A program made the translations under genes and the position numbers. Below are positions 1-9,298 of a stretch of 64,000 bases of DNA, one piece after another (the stretch's first letter is position 1; every line of letters begins with the position of its first letter). The notes below the pieces were generated by a model, which was not told the origin of the DNA, ran no database searches, and saw nothing but the letters and a program-made list of their open reading frames with translations. Location: NCBI RefSeq assembly GCF_030012215.1, contig NZ_JASCXX010000028.1, forward strand, positions 23,268 to 87,267. The letters are read 5' to 3'. This DNA comes from Anaerobaca lacustris. Its GTDB lineage: Bacteria; Planctomycetota; Phycisphaerae; Sedimentisphaerales; Anaerobacaceae.

Positions 1-1089
1 GTGATGCAAGCCGGGGCCGAAGGCGGCTTCTATCGCAACGGCCAGGAGATAGGCCCCGATGGCCCGTGGGAGCCTGTCTTCGACGATCCGATCTTTCTGG
101 AGAAGCTGGAGAACTTCCTTAGCGCCTTCGCCGCCCGCTACGACGGCAAGCCGTGGCTTCGCTATATTGACGTCGGCAGCATCGGCGACTGGGGCGAAGG
201 CCATCTGCATTCGGGCAGCCGAAAACACTACGGGTACGAGGTAAGAAAGAAGCACATCGACCTGCACGTGGAGCACTTCCCCAAGACGCAGATCGTCGTC
301 TCCGACGATTTCGTCTATGCGATTTCGGACAAGCAGGAACGGCAGCGGATGCACCGCTATATCGTCGAGAAGGGTCTGACCTACCGCGACGACAGCATTC
401 TGGTGGATTGGTACATCACCGCTCACGCCGAGACGTGGACCGTTCGCAGCCCCGAGTTGTTCGCCGACATCTGGCGCGATCGTCCGACGGTGCTGGAACT
501 GGAGCACTACCGAAGCGTCAAGCGCGCGGGCAATTGGCTCGGCGCGCCCGATTCGTCGCTGGCGAAGTTCGGCAGCGGCCGCAGCGGCGCCGACTTCTTC
601 CGCGGCGCGCTGGCGACCCTGCGGGCCACCTACATCGGCTACCACGGGGACGCCCGCGACTGGTACACAGACAACCCGGACCTCACGGTCGAACTGCTGA
701 ACCGCTGCGGCTACTGGTACTTCCTTCACGACGTCGATGTCCCCGAGTCACTTCGTGCGGGGCGCACGCACACGATTCGTCTGGCCTGGGAGAATCGCGG
801 CGTGGCCCCGGCCTACCATCCGTACGCACTCCAGGTGCGGCTCGTCGGGCCCGAACGGGCCGAGTTCGAGTTCGACGCGGGGAACCAGCGCTGGATGCCG
901 GGCCCGGAGAACACGGTCTACACCGAAGACTACGCCCTCTCGCTCCCCGACCGCCTGGCGGCCGGCCGCTACGATTTGAAGATCCGACTCCATGCGAAGG
1001 AGGAGGACCGGACCGTGTTCATCGCCCTCGACCGCTCTCTGCTTGATGAGCAGGGGTACTACACTGTTGCGACGCTTGAAGTGGAATAG
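1..1089 (+). CDS. DUF4832-type secreted glycosidase-like protein, 5' end cut by window edge
   Basis: The open frame begins at the first base of the window, so the true start and any signal peptide are probably missing; 362 residues are visible. The N-terminal half has a TIM-barrel glycosidase look, with IDVGSIGDWGEGH near residues 56-68 supplying conserved Asp and Glu residues and TYRDDSILVDW near 130. The C-terminal ~120 residues (from about residue 240) form a beta-sandwich segment like DUF4832, with WENRGVAPAY and a final DRTVFIALD stretch. Proteins of this kind occur among secreted polysaccharide-degrading enzymes of Planctomycetes and Bacteroidetes, but a substrate is not known to me. 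It ends 25 bp before the next glycosidase-like gene on the same strand and is probably in the same operon. Confidence 0.7.
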   Translation: MMQAGAEGGFYRNGQEIGPDGPWEPVFDDPIFLEKLENFLSAFAARYDGKPWLRYIDVGSIGDWGEGHLHSGSRKHYGYEVRKKHIDLHVEHFPKTQIVVSDDFVYAISDKQERQRMHRYIVEKGLTYRDDSILVDWYITAHAETWTVRSPELFADIWRDRPTVLELEHYRSVKRAGNWLGAPDSSLAKFGSGRSGADFFRGALATLRATYIGYHGDARDWYTDNPDLTVELLNRCGYWYFLHDVDVPESLRAGRTHTIRLAWENRGVAPAYHPYALQVRLVGPERAEFEFDAGNQRWMPGPENTVYTEDYALSLPDRLAAGRYDLKIRLHAKEEDRTVFIALDRSLLDEQGYYTVATLEVE

Positions 1090-1114
1090 AACACCCTTTA
1101 CGGAGGCAGTAACC

Positions 1115-2575
1115 ATGCGACAAAGGACCTTCCCATCACATCCGACCGCCTGCATATCCCTTCTTGCGGCGGTTGTCCTCCTGGGGCCGGCGTTGGCCTC
1201 GTCGAACAACGAACGCATCCACCCGTACGAGAACAACCCCCGCTACTGGCAGTACAAGGGCCGACCCGTGCTGCTGCTGGGCGGGTCGCGCGAGGACAAT
1301 CTGTTCAACCACCCCGATGGCCTGGCCGAGCACCTGGATACGCTGGTTGCCAGCGGGGGCAACTACATCCGCAACACGATGAGCAGCCGCAACCCCGGCA
1401 ATCCCTGGGCGTTCAAACGCCTCGACAACGGTCTGTACGACCTGAACCAGTGGGACACCGAATATTGGGGCCGCTTCGAGAACCTGCTGAAGCTGTGCAA
1501 AGAGCGCAACATCATCGTGCAGATCGAGGTATGGGACCCGTGGGACTACTTCAAAACCGAAGCGCCGCTGGGCTATGGCCCGAACAACGTCGGCTGGGAG
1601 AGCTGTCCGTTCAATCCCGCCCTCAACGTCAACTATACCGCCGCCGAGAGCGGGCTGGCCGAGAAGATCGACTACTACTCGGGCAGCAAGCCGAGCGGCC
1701 ACCTGTTCTTCCATACCCCGCCGGCCCTGAAAGACGCCCCGCTGGTGCGTAAATACCAGGAGGCCTTCGTGGACAAGCTGCTCTCGATCTCGCTGGCGTA
1801 TCCCAACGTGCTGTACTGCATGAACAACGAGATCGGCGAGCCGCCCGAGTGGGGCCAGTACTGGGCGAAGTTCATTCGGACGCGGGCCGAGAAGGCGGGC
1901 AAGAAGGTGTTCCTCACCGACATGCGTCGCAACACCAGTTTCGAGTCCGCCGAGCAGGTGAACCTGCTGCACGACCGCACGCATTACGATTTCTTCGAAA
2001 TCTCGCAGAACAACGCCAACAACGACCAGAAGCACTACGATCATATCCTGCACATCCGCTCGCAAGTCGCGTCCCGTCCCATTCCGATCAACAACGTCAA
2101 GATCTACGGCGGCGAGATCGGAAGCTGGACGACCAGCGTGGAAGAAGGCACGCGTCGATTCTGGCGCAACGTCTTCGGCGGCTGCGCCTCGTCGCGCTTC
2201 CATCGGCCCGGGCCGTCGCCCGACTATTTCGCCATCGGCCTGAGCGATCTGGCCCAGACGCACATCCGCAGCATGAGGATGCTGACGGAGGCGATGGACG
2301 TCTTTTCCTGCGAGCCGCACAACGAACTGCTCGGCGACCGGTTGCCGAACGAGGCCTACTGTCTGGCCCAGCCCGGCAAGCAGTGCGCCGTCTATTTCCC
2401 CGATGGCGGCGAGGTAACGCTCGATGTCTCCGCTGCGCGGGGAACGCTCCAGGTCCGCTGGCTCGATATCCGCCGCAGCGCCTGGGGGCAGTCGCAGACC
2501 GTCCCCACCACCGGGACCCTGGAGTTGAAGACCCCGGAAAAGGGTCAGTGGGCGGCGCTTGTGTTGGTCCAATAG
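1115..2575 (+). CDS. Secreted TIM-barrel glycoside hydrolase-like protein, paralog 1
   Basis: 486 residues. The ATG at 1115 is chosen because GGAGG lies at 1102-1106 and a classical signal peptide follows (hydrophobic core ISLLAAVVLLGPALA). The mature part starts with RIHPYENNPRYWQYKG, a beta-strand entry seen in clan GH-A-like proteins with DUF4038-type folds. Putative acid/base is E239 in YCMNNEIGEP; putative nucleophile is E334 in KIYGGEIG. A C-terminal small beta domain ends with VRWLDIRRSAWGQ, resembling the putative collagen-binding domain that caps many DUF4038 enzymes. It is the upstream member of a tandem pair with the next gene and shares FWRNVFGG and RFHRPG motifs with it. It probably cleaves a plant or algal polysaccharide outside the cell or in the periplasm; the substrate is unknown. 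Confidence 0.75.
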   Translation: MRQRTFPSHPTACISLLAAVVLLGPALASSNNERIHPYENNPRYWQYKGRPVLLLGGSREDNLFNHPDGLAEHLDTLVASGGNYIRNTMSSRNPGNPWAFKRLDNGLYDLNQWDTEYWGRFENLLKLCKERNIIVQIEVWDPWDYFKTEAPLGYGPNNVGWESCPFNPALNVNYTAAESGLAEKIDYYSGSKPSGHLFFHTPPALKDAPLVRKYQEAFVDKLLSISLAYPNVLYCMNNEIGEPPEWGQYWAKFIRTRAEKAGKKVFLTDMRRNTSFESAEQVNLLHDRTHYDFFEISQNNANNDQKHYDHILHIRSQVASRPIPINNVKIYGGEIGSWTTSVEEGTRRFWRNVFGGCASSRFHRPGPSPDYFAIGLSDLAQTHIRSMRMLTEAMDVFSCEPHNELLGDRLPNEAYCLAQPGKQCAVYFPDGGEVTLDVSAARGTLQVRWLDIRRSAWGQSQTVPTTGTLELKTPEKGQWAALVLVQ

Positions 2576-2606
2576 ATACTATCACTTGGCGAAAGGAGAT
2601 CGAAGG

Positions 2607-4082
2607 ATGCTCGCATCACACCGACGTATGTGGCGAAATGAGATGATGGCGGTGCTGGTCCTGGGTGCGTTCTGGGCAATCGCTCCCGTTTGGGCCGGAG
2701 ACGGCGGCGGCATCCGGCCGTACAGCGGGAACCCCTCTTACTGGCAATACAAGGGCAAGCCCATCATGCTCGTCGGCGCCAGCGACAAAGACAACCTCTG
2801 GCAGTGGACGGGGACGCAATTGACCGAACACCTCGACCTCATGCAGTCGGTGGGCGGAAACTATGTGCGCAACACCATGTCCGACCGCAATGAAGGGGAT
2901 CTCTTCGCGGCAAAACAACGGGACGACGGCCGGTACGACCTCGACCAGTGGAACGATGCCTATTGGGAGCGGCTGCGCTTCTTCCTCGACGAGACACACA
3001 AGCGCGAGATCATCGTTCAACTGACGTTGTGGGACTGGTTCGATCTTTCCGGAGCCGGCGTATACGGGCGTTTCGCCGTCCATCCCTTGAATCCCGACAA
3101 TAACATCAATTGGGAACCCGGCACGATCAAGAACGCCGGCGATTTCTATGGCGGTTCGCTTCGGCACAAGAACCAGCCGGTGCTGGACTACCAGCATCGA
3201 TACATCGACACGCTGATGTCCATGGCGCTGCGATACGATCATGTGTTGTACAACATCAACAACGAGAGCAGTCTGGGGGCGGAATGGGAGAACTACTGGG
3301 CGACCTATATCAAGGCCGCCGCCGAACGAGCCGGCAAGGAGATCCATGTCACGAGCATGCAGTTCGCGCCCGGGACTTCAGTTCGGCACGTCATGACCTA
3401 CCGTGACATTTATTCGTTCGCCGAGGTGTCGCAGAACAATCAGGACGCTTTGGGCCCGGTGGGCAAGAAGCACTGGGACAACCTTCTCTTCTGGCGGAAG
3501 ATGATCGCCCGCAGCGACGAAGGCCCCATGCCGATCAACAACGTCAAAGTCTATGGCCAGGGCGTCGGACTCAACACCGCCGCAGGCACCGAAAAGGAAG
3601 CGGTCGAGCGATTCTGGAGAAATATCTTCGGCGGCGCCGCCTCGACGCGGTTTCACCGTCCGGCCCTGCGCGACGGGGGGCAATGGGGATGGGGCATCGG
3701 CCTCTCCGAAAGAGCGCAGCACACCCTCCGTGCCGTGAACCTGTTCCTCGGTGAATTCGACGTTTTCAATGCAGAACCTTATGAAGCATTCTCAACCGTG
3801 GACAACTCGGTTGATTGCTATTGTATGGCGGATCTCGGCAAAGCGTATGCCGTCTATTTCCCCGGCGGCAGGGCCACGGTCCATCTCGATCCATGGGTCT
3901 ACGTGAAAAAGGTGTCCGTGCGCTGGTTCGATATCGCCGCGTTGTCCTGGGGCCAAGAGCAAATCGTGGAGCCGCAGTGGGACCAGTACGATGGCACCTC
4001 CTGGTGGGGTCCCCAGCGGATCCTCACCCTGGCCCCGGCAAACCACCGCTCGTACATTGCCCTCGTACGAGCAATCGAGTAG
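2607..4082 (+). CDS. Secreted TIM-barrel glycoside hydrolase-like protein, paralog 2
   Basis: 491 residues. ATG 2607 has AAAGGAG at 2592-2598 and is followed by a signal peptide (MMAVLVLGAFWAIAPVWA). Overall similarity to the preceding gene is high: IRPYSGNPSYWQYKGKP at the mature N terminus, NINNESS carrying putative acid/base E220, and FWRNIFGGAASTRFHRPA. The residue aligned with the likely nucleophile of paralog 1 is glycine (G319 in KVYGQGVG), so either the mechanism differs or the protein binds glycan without cleaving it. The C-terminal domain (VRWFDIAALSWGQ) is retained. It lies 31 bp downstream of paralog 1 and 29 bp upstream of a nucleoside hydrolase gene, all in one direction. Confidence 0.72.
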   Translation: MLASHRRMWRNEMMAVLVLGAFWAIAPVWAGDGGGIRPYSGNPSYWQYKGKPIMLVGASDKDNLWQWTGTQLTEHLDLMQSVGGNYVRNTMSDRNEGDLFAAKQRDDGRYDLDQWNDAYWERLRFFLDETHKREIIVQLTLWDWFDLSGAGVYGRFAVHPLNPDNNINWEPGTIKNAGDFYGGSLRHKNQPVLDYQHRYIDTLMSMALRYDHVLYNINNESSLGAEWENYWATYIKAAAERAGKEIHVTSMQFAPGTSVRHVMTYRDIYSFAEVSQNNQDALGPVGKKHWDNLLFWRKMIARSDEGPMPINNVKVYGQGVGLNTAAGTEKEAVERFWRNIFGGAASTRFHRPALRDGGQWGWGIGLSERAQHTLRAVNLFLGEFDVFNAEPYEAFSTVDNSVDCYCMADLGKAYAVYFPGGRATVHLDPWVYVKKVSVRWFDIAALSWGQEQIVEPQWDQYDGTSWWGPQRILTLAPANHRSYIALVRAIE

Positions 4083-4111
4083 TGGACCCAGTTACAGAAA
4101 AGGAGCAAGAC

Positions 4112-5155
4112 ATGATGAGCACCCCAGTGCAAGCTCTGTACCTGGCAACACTCTGCCTGATTGTTGTCGGCGCCGCATCGTGCAGCCACTCGAGTTCCCG
4201 GAGAATTCGGGTGATCTTTGACACCGACGCCAACAACGAGGTGGACGATCAGCACGCGATGGCGTACCTGCTGTTCAGCGGGGACACGTTCGACGTGGCG
4301 GGCGTGACCGTCAATGCGACCAGTGACCCGAACGGCTTTCGGACTCCGTCGAACGTGCAGGACCATTACGATGAGGCCCGGCGAGTAATGCAGTTGTGCG
4401 GGCAGTTGTATGGACGCATCCCGTTGAAACTCGGCGCCCAGGGCGGATTCGAGGAGATCGCCCCCCACCTGGATCGGCCCGATTTCGACGGACACGAAGC
4501 AGTCGATTTCATCATCGAGCAGGCCGGCATGCAGCGAGACGGCGAGCTGATCCTCCTGGCCGTCGGGAAGCTGACCAACGTGGCGCTGGCCGTGGCGAAG
4601 GAACCGTCCATCGCGCGGAGCGTTCGCCTGTACTGGCTCGGCGCCAATTACCCCGGCAAGGGAGAACACAACAAGGTCTGGGATATTCCGGCCATGAACT
4701 TCCTGCTGGACAGCGACATCCCCTTCGAAGTGGTGACGGTGCGTTATGGCGATCCTTCCGGCACAGACGCCGTCAAGGTGACGAAAGCCCAGATCCTGCA
4801 CCGGATGCCGGGTAAGGGGCCGCGGATCTCCGAGCCGATCACCGGGCGGCACGGCGGCCGGTTCGACAACTGGGGCGACTACTCGGCCAACCTCTTCGAG
4901 ATGTACCAGATGTACGGCAATCCCCCATCCCGCTCGCTGTTCGACATGGCCGCGGTCGCTGTTGTGAAGAATCCCGACTGGGCCGAGCGCCGCATGATCC
5001 CCACGCCGATCTACGATATCGAGAACGACAAGTGGATCGACCGGCCCGACAACCCGCGTCAAATCGCCCTGTGGGAGTGGTTCGACATCTACGGGATCAT
5101 GAACGACTTCTTCGTTACCATGCGCCAGCCCGTACTGGTCGAGCCATGCCGTTGA
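4112..5155 (+). CDS. Exported nucleoside hydrolase family protein
   Basis: 347 residues. ATG 4112 follows GGAG at 4102-4105; the start is set by the export signal MMSTPVQALYLATLCLIVVG, which ends in AASC, a weak lipobox. The calcium-binding Asp cluster of the inosine-uridine nucleoside hydrolase family is present as DTDANNEVDDQHA from D37, and the ILLAVGKLTNVALAV stretch matches the family's G-P-L-T-N region. These enzymes hydrolyse N-ribosidic bonds by a Ca-dependent oxocarbenium mechanism. An exported copy inside a polysaccharide-degradation cluster is unusual for purine or pyrimidine salvage, so the real substrate may be another glycoside. It is a close paralog of the N-terminal half of the next gene. 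Confidence 0.8.
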   Translation: MMSTPVQALYLATLCLIVVGAASCSHSSSRRIRVIFDTDANNEVDDQHAMAYLLFSGDTFDVAGVTVNATSDPNGFRTPSNVQDHYDEARRVMQLCGQLYGRIPLKLGAQGGFEEIAPHLDRPDFDGHEAVDFIIEQAGMQRDGELILLAVGKLTNVALAVAKEPSIARSVRLYWLGANYPGKGEHNKVWDIPAMNFLLDSDIPFEVVTVRYGDPSGTDAVKVTKAQILHRMPGKGPRISEPITGRHGGRFDNWGDYSANLFEMYQMYGNPPSRSLFDMAAVAVVKNPDWAERRMIPTPIYDIENDKWIDRPDNPRQIALWEWFDIYGIMNDFFVTMRQPVLVEPCR

Positions 5156-5219
5156 ACCCGTCACGAATGCGCCCCCGATTCATGCGGCGCAAAAACCATA
5201 GACATAGGAGCAATCCACA

Positions 5220-7793
5220 ATGAGAATCACATTGCAGCTTGTGTTCCTGGCGGCGCTCTGTTTGCTCGCTGTCAGCGGAATATCGTTGGGACAGTCGAAT
5301 CCCGACAAGATTCGGGTGATCCTGGACACCGACGCCAACAACGAGCTGGACGACCAGCACGCCATCGCCTATCTGCTGTTCAACGGCGACGTGTTCGACG
5401 TCGAGGCGATCACAGTGAACCGGACCCAGGGCGGCGGGGGCGTGGACCAGCACCTGGCCGAGGCCCAGCGTGTGGTCCGGCTGTGCGCTCTGGACTCGAA
5501 GATCCCCGTCCTGCGCGGCGCCGACAAGTCGTTCGAGGAGATCAAGGGCCAACTCAACCGGCCCGATTTCGACGGGGCCGAGGCAGTGAACTTCATTATC
5601 GAACGGGCCAAGGCCGCCGACGCGCGCCGGCTGGTGCTGCTGCCGGTGGGCAAGCTGACCAACATCGCCCTGGCGCTGGCAAAGGAGCCGTCCATCATTC
5701 CCAAGGTTCGCGTCGTATGGCTCGGCTCGAATTATCCCGATCCCGGCGAGTACAACCAGGTCAACGATGAGCCGTCGCTGAACTACATCCTCGATACGGG
5801 TGTGGACTTCGAGATCGCCATCGTCCGCTACGGCAAGCCCTCGGGCACCGACGCCGTCCGGGCCACCCTGCCCGAAATACGCAGGATCATGCCCGGCAAA
5901 GGGCCGAAGATCGATCCGCCCGTGACGGGACGCCACGGCGGCGCGTTCACCAACTTCGGCGACTATGCGATCAACCTGTTCGGGAACATCCAGCTCTATG
6001 GCGATCCGCCGTCGCGGGCGCTGTTCGACATGGCCGCCGTGGCCATCGTGAAGAATCCCGCCTGGGCGAGAGCCGTCGAGATGCCCGCCCCGATCCTCAA
6101 GGACGGCCGCTGGGTGGACCGCCCGGACAACCCGCGTAACATCATCCTGTGGGAGGACTTCGACCGCGACGCGATCATGGCCGATTTCTACGACCGGATG
6201 ACGAACTATCAACTCGCGCAACCCGGCCGGGCGGCGCAATGGGAGCCCGTGGAGTTGATGTTCATCGCCGACCGTGACTACGCCAACCCGTATACCGACG
6301 TCGATCTGCACGTGGAGTTCCGCGGGCCGGACAACAGCGTGGTCCGGCGTCCCGCCTTCTGGGACGGCGGCCGCACTTGGCGCGTCCGCTTTGCGGCCCC
6401 GGAGCCCGGGACGTGGACGTGGCGCTCGGCGGCCTCGAACCGCGAAGACGCCGGCCTGCATGCCCAGAGCGGCCGGCTCCACGTGACCGCCTACAGCGGC
6501 GACAATCAACTGCTGCGCCACGGCCTGCTCTGCATGTCGCCCGGCCGGCGCAACGTGGTACACGCCGACGGAACGCCCCTCCTCGTGGTCGCCGACACCC
6601 CCTGGGGACTGCCGTTTCGTGGCACGGTCGAATCGGTGACCGCTTACGCACAGAACCGCCAGGCCAGAGGCTTCAACGCCGCCCTGCTGATGAGCGTACA
6701 GCCCGACCGGCGCGCCGAAGGCCCTCGCGACCGGAACGCCGTCGGCGGCTTCGGCATCGGGTTCCACGATCTGTCCGAGGGACGCCTCAACAAGCCCAAC
6801 GTCGAGTACTTCCAGCATCTCGACACACTGATCTCGATCCTTATCGATCATGGCATCGTGCCGGTCTACAACCCCGTCTTCCAGGGCTTCGGCTGGAAGG
6901 GCCTTGGCACGATCGGTCGCACGGCCGAGCCCAAGGAATACGCGCGCTACACTCGCTATCTCATCGCCCGCTACGGCGCGTGTCCTGCCATGTGGCTGCT
7001 CAGCGCCGACGGGACGGGCAAGGAGCCCGTCACCGAACCGGCCGGCCTGGAGGTGCAGGCGTGGGACGCCTACGGCCAGCCGACGGGCATTCACTACAGT
7101 CCCTTCTGCGACCGCAAGCCCGACTGGACGGACGACCCCCAATTCGGCTTCCACCAGAATCGGTCGTATCATGACGCCGAGTGGCTGGACTTCCAGTGGT
7201 GCCAGACCGGCCACGGCGGCGAGCACCTGCCGTACAAGGTCCGTCGGATGCACGACTACGAACCCACCAAGGCCGTCGCCAACGGCGAACCCACCTACGA
7301 GCGGATTGGCCGGCAAGACAGGGCCGTCGGCTGGTGGCAGGGCCACGAGGCTTGGCTGAACCTCACCGCCGGCGGCACGATGGGTGTCGTCTACGGCGCC
7401 GGGGGTCTGTGGAACTGGAAGGTCGCCCCCGACGAGCCGGGCTGGCCCAACTGGGCCAACACGCAGGCTTCCTGGGCCGACGCCATCGAGTTCGAGGGCA
7501 GCCGGTACGTCGGCTACGTCGGCCGGGCACTGGCCGGCTACAACATCGCCGACATGACCGTGCTGCCGGACGTCAGTCCGCAGGCCGTCGGCAAGCCGGG
7601 CGAGCTGTATATCGTCTATCTGCCCGAGGGCGGCTCCGTGACGCTGGCCGGCCTGAAGGGCGACCTGCCCTGCCGCTGGTTCAACCCGCGCCGCGGCCAA
7701 TTCGCGGGCAAAGGCCGTGTGAACCCAAGGTCACCGTCCCTGACCGCCCCATCGGAGGATTCCTGGGTCCTGTTGGCGGGTAGGCAGAGATAG
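5220..7793 (+). CDS. Fusion: nucleoside hydrolase + DUF5060 + DUF4038 apiosidase-like glycosidase
   Basis: 857 residues, uninterrupted frame. TAGGAG lies at 5206-5211 ahead of ATG 5220; a signal peptide (LQLVFLAALCLLAVSGISLG) follows. Residues about 30-335 are a nucleoside hydrolase with DTDANNELDDQHA from D36. Residues about 345-430 are a DUF5060 beta-sandwich (LHVEFRGPDNSVVRRPAFWD). From about 440 a DUF4038/GH140-type barrel follows (TPLLVVADTPWGLPF), with putative catalytic D597 in WLLSAD and E690 in NGEPTYE. The C terminus (SVTLAGLKGDLPCRWFNP) is the small collagen-binding-like cap. No internal signal peptide or ribosome binding site separates the halves, so this appears to be one bifunctional enzyme. 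It could remove two different sugars from one branched glycan; that is inference. Confidence 0.85.
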   Translation: MRITLQLVFLAALCLLAVSGISLGQSNPDKIRVILDTDANNELDDQHAIAYLLFNGDVFDVEAITVNRTQGGGGVDQHLAEAQRVVRLCALDSKIPVLRGADKSFEEIKGQLNRPDFDGAEAVNFIIERAKAADARRLVLLPVGKLTNIALALAKEPSIIPKVRVVWLGSNYPDPGEYNQVNDEPSLNYILDTGVDFEIAIVRYGKPSGTDAVRATLPEIRRIMPGKGPKIDPPVTGRHGGAFTNFGDYAINLFGNIQLYGDPPSRALFDMAAVAIVKNPAWARAVEMPAPILKDGRWVDRPDNPRNIILWEDFDRDAIMADFYDRMTNYQLAQPGRAAQWEPVELMFIADRDYANPYTDVDLHVEFRGPDNSVVRRPAFWDGGRTWRVRFAAPEPGTWTWRSAASNREDAGLHAQSGRLHVTAYSGDNQLLRHGLLCMSPGRRNVVHADGTPLLVVADTPWGLPFRGTVESVTAYAQNRQARGFNAALLMSVQPDRRAEGPRDRNAVGGFGIGFHDLSEGRLNKPNVEYFQHLDTLISILIDHGIVPVYNPVFQGFGWKGLGTIGRTAEPKEYARYTRYLIARYGACPAMWLLSADGTGKEPVTEPAGLEVQAWDAYGQPTGIHYSPFCDRKPDWTDDPQFGFHQNRSYHDAEWLDFQWCQTGHGGEHLPYKVRRMHDYEPTKAVANGEPTYERIGRQDRAVGWWQGHEAWLNLTAGGTMGVVYGAGGLWNWKVAPDEPGWPNWANTQASWADAIEFEGSRYVGYVGRALAGYNIADMTVLPDVSPQAVGKPGELYIVYLPEGGSVTLAGLKGDLPCRWFNPRRGQFAGKGRVNPRSPSLTAPSEDSWVLLAGRQR

Positions 7794-7863
7794 GTGTCGG
7801 CAGGGATCACAGGATCAACAGATTGAATCAAGGTGCTGCAACGATTCAGAGAAGGAGTCACCA

Positions 7864-9231
7864 ATGAAGGACAGGGGCTCCACCCTAACCGTCATCAGTC
7901 TGACGGTCTTTGGCGTGCTGGGGTGTACCGTTGCCGGAGAGGCGGCAAGCCCCCGGAATTACCTTGAGCGTTCGCCCAACGGCCGCTACCTGCAATGGCA
8001 AGACGGTACGCCGTTCTACATCCATGCGGATACGGCGTGGGCGCTGCCGCGCGACTATTCGCGCGACGAGGTCATTGGGTATCTGGACAAGACGGTTGAG
8101 CAGAAATTCAGCGCCGTCCAGATGAGCGCCGTATTTCACGCTGTCCGACCCAATCAGGACCTTATGGGCCCAGCGTTCCACGAAGGCGATTTTCTGCGTC
8201 CCAAGGAGAACTACTGGGCGAATGTGGATTGGGTCGTCGAACAAACCACCCGGCGCGGATTGGTTGCGATCCTCAATCCCATCTGGAAGAAACAACTGGC
8301 CGCGGCCATTGGCGACAACGGTCCGGAGAAAAGTCGTGCCTACGGCCGATGGTTTGCCGGGCGGTACAACGACAACCCGCGTGTCATCTACTTCCTGGGC
8401 GGCGATGCAGTGCCCGATCCCGTGCGGAAGGAGATCATAGCCATGGGTGAGGGCGTTCAGGACGTCTACGAGGGCAGGGCGATCGTCGCCTACCACAGCG
8501 CTTCCGACACGACCAGTTTCGACGCCTTTGGCGACAGGCCCTCCTGGCTCACACTCAACTGGACGTATTCGTACTGTCCCCGCTACCGGAAAACGTATCC
8601 TTACGAGCAGCACTGGAGAACCTTCAAGGAGCATCCTCCCATGCCCTTTCAGTTTGGCGAGGGGTACTACGATTTCGGCGCCGCCAGGGACTATGGCATC
8701 CATCACGTCAACACTCGCTTCGGCGACCGCTATGCCGTCCGGCGTCAGGCGTGGTGGGCCAGCTTCGTGACGGGCAGCGCCGGCCATGCGTACGGCGCCG
8801 AAGCCATTTGGCACCACAATCGTGAAGGCGAAACATGGCGGGCAGCCCTCCAATATCCGAGCCGTCAGGACATGATGCGTAAGAAGAACCTTCTCGACCA
8901 GATTCCGTGGTGGACTCTGAGGCCGGACATGGAGAACGTAGTCCTGGTCGGTGGTTACGGAACATGGCGAACGGATGAGTTCGCGGTGGCGGCGGTCTCC
9001 GAGGACAGGAAACTCGCCGTGGTTTATACCCCGGTCCGCCATGCGCTGCAGCTCGACTTGGGCGGGTTGGCGACCGGGAGGATTGAGGCACGATGGTTCG
9101 ATCCGACCAGCGGGGCGTCTTCTTCCCCCAATGGCTGGAACGTCGGAAGCCAGGGTTTGGTTACAGTTCAATCACCCGAGAAGAACAGCGCTGGTGACGC
9201 GGACCATGTATTGGTTCTAACCGTTCAATGA
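7864..9231 (+). CDS. DUF4038 apiosidase-like (GH140-like) lipoprotein
   Basis: 455 residues. GAAGGAG at 7851-7857 precedes ATG 7864. The N terminus has a lipoprotein signal with VLGC as the lipobox (C21). The barrel starts with NGRYLQWQDGTPFYIHADTA, the DUF4038 hallmark. Putative catalytic residues are D181 in YFLGGDAV and E266 in FGEGYYD, matching the Asp/Glu pair described for GH140 apiosidases. The end (LGGLATGRIEARWFDPTSG) is the collagen-binding-like C-terminal domain. Known GH140 enzymes remove apiose-linked side chains from rhamnogalacturonan II; whether this protein does so is not shown by sequence alone. The fused protein upstream carries a related domain. Confidence 0.8.
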   Translation: MKDRGSTLTVISLTVFGVLGCTVAGEAASPRNYLERSPNGRYLQWQDGTPFYIHADTAWALPRDYSRDEVIGYLDKTVEQKFSAVQMSAVFHAVRPNQDLMGPAFHEGDFLRPKENYWANVDWVVEQTTRRGLVAILNPIWKKQLAAAIGDNGPEKSRAYGRWFAGRYNDNPRVIYFLGGDAVPDPVRKEIIAMGEGVQDVYEGRAIVAYHSASDTTSFDAFGDRPSWLTLNWTYSYCPRYRKTYPYEQHWRTFKEHPPMPFQFGEGYYDFGAARDYGIHHVNTRFGDRYAVRRQAWWASFVTGSAGHAYGAEAIWHHNREGETWRAALQYPSRQDMMRKKNLLDQIPWWTLRPDMENVVLVGGYGTWRTDEFAVAAVSEDRKLAVVYTPVRHALQLDLGGLATGRIEARWFDPTSGASSSPNGWNVGSQGLVTVQSPEKNSAGDADHVLVLTVQ

Positions 9232-9298
9232 ACGCCTGAATGCGACACCCGCACCACGATTGACAAGAAGGCTCCATATAGAAGCAAAGAGATTGGTG

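Noticed and set aside
5115..7700. 861-codon open frame on the minus strand opposite the nucleoside hydrolase fusion
   Set aside because: The plus-strand protein has strong domain matches; the minus-frame translation is low-complexity Val/Gly/Arg sequence produced by high GC content at third codon positions.
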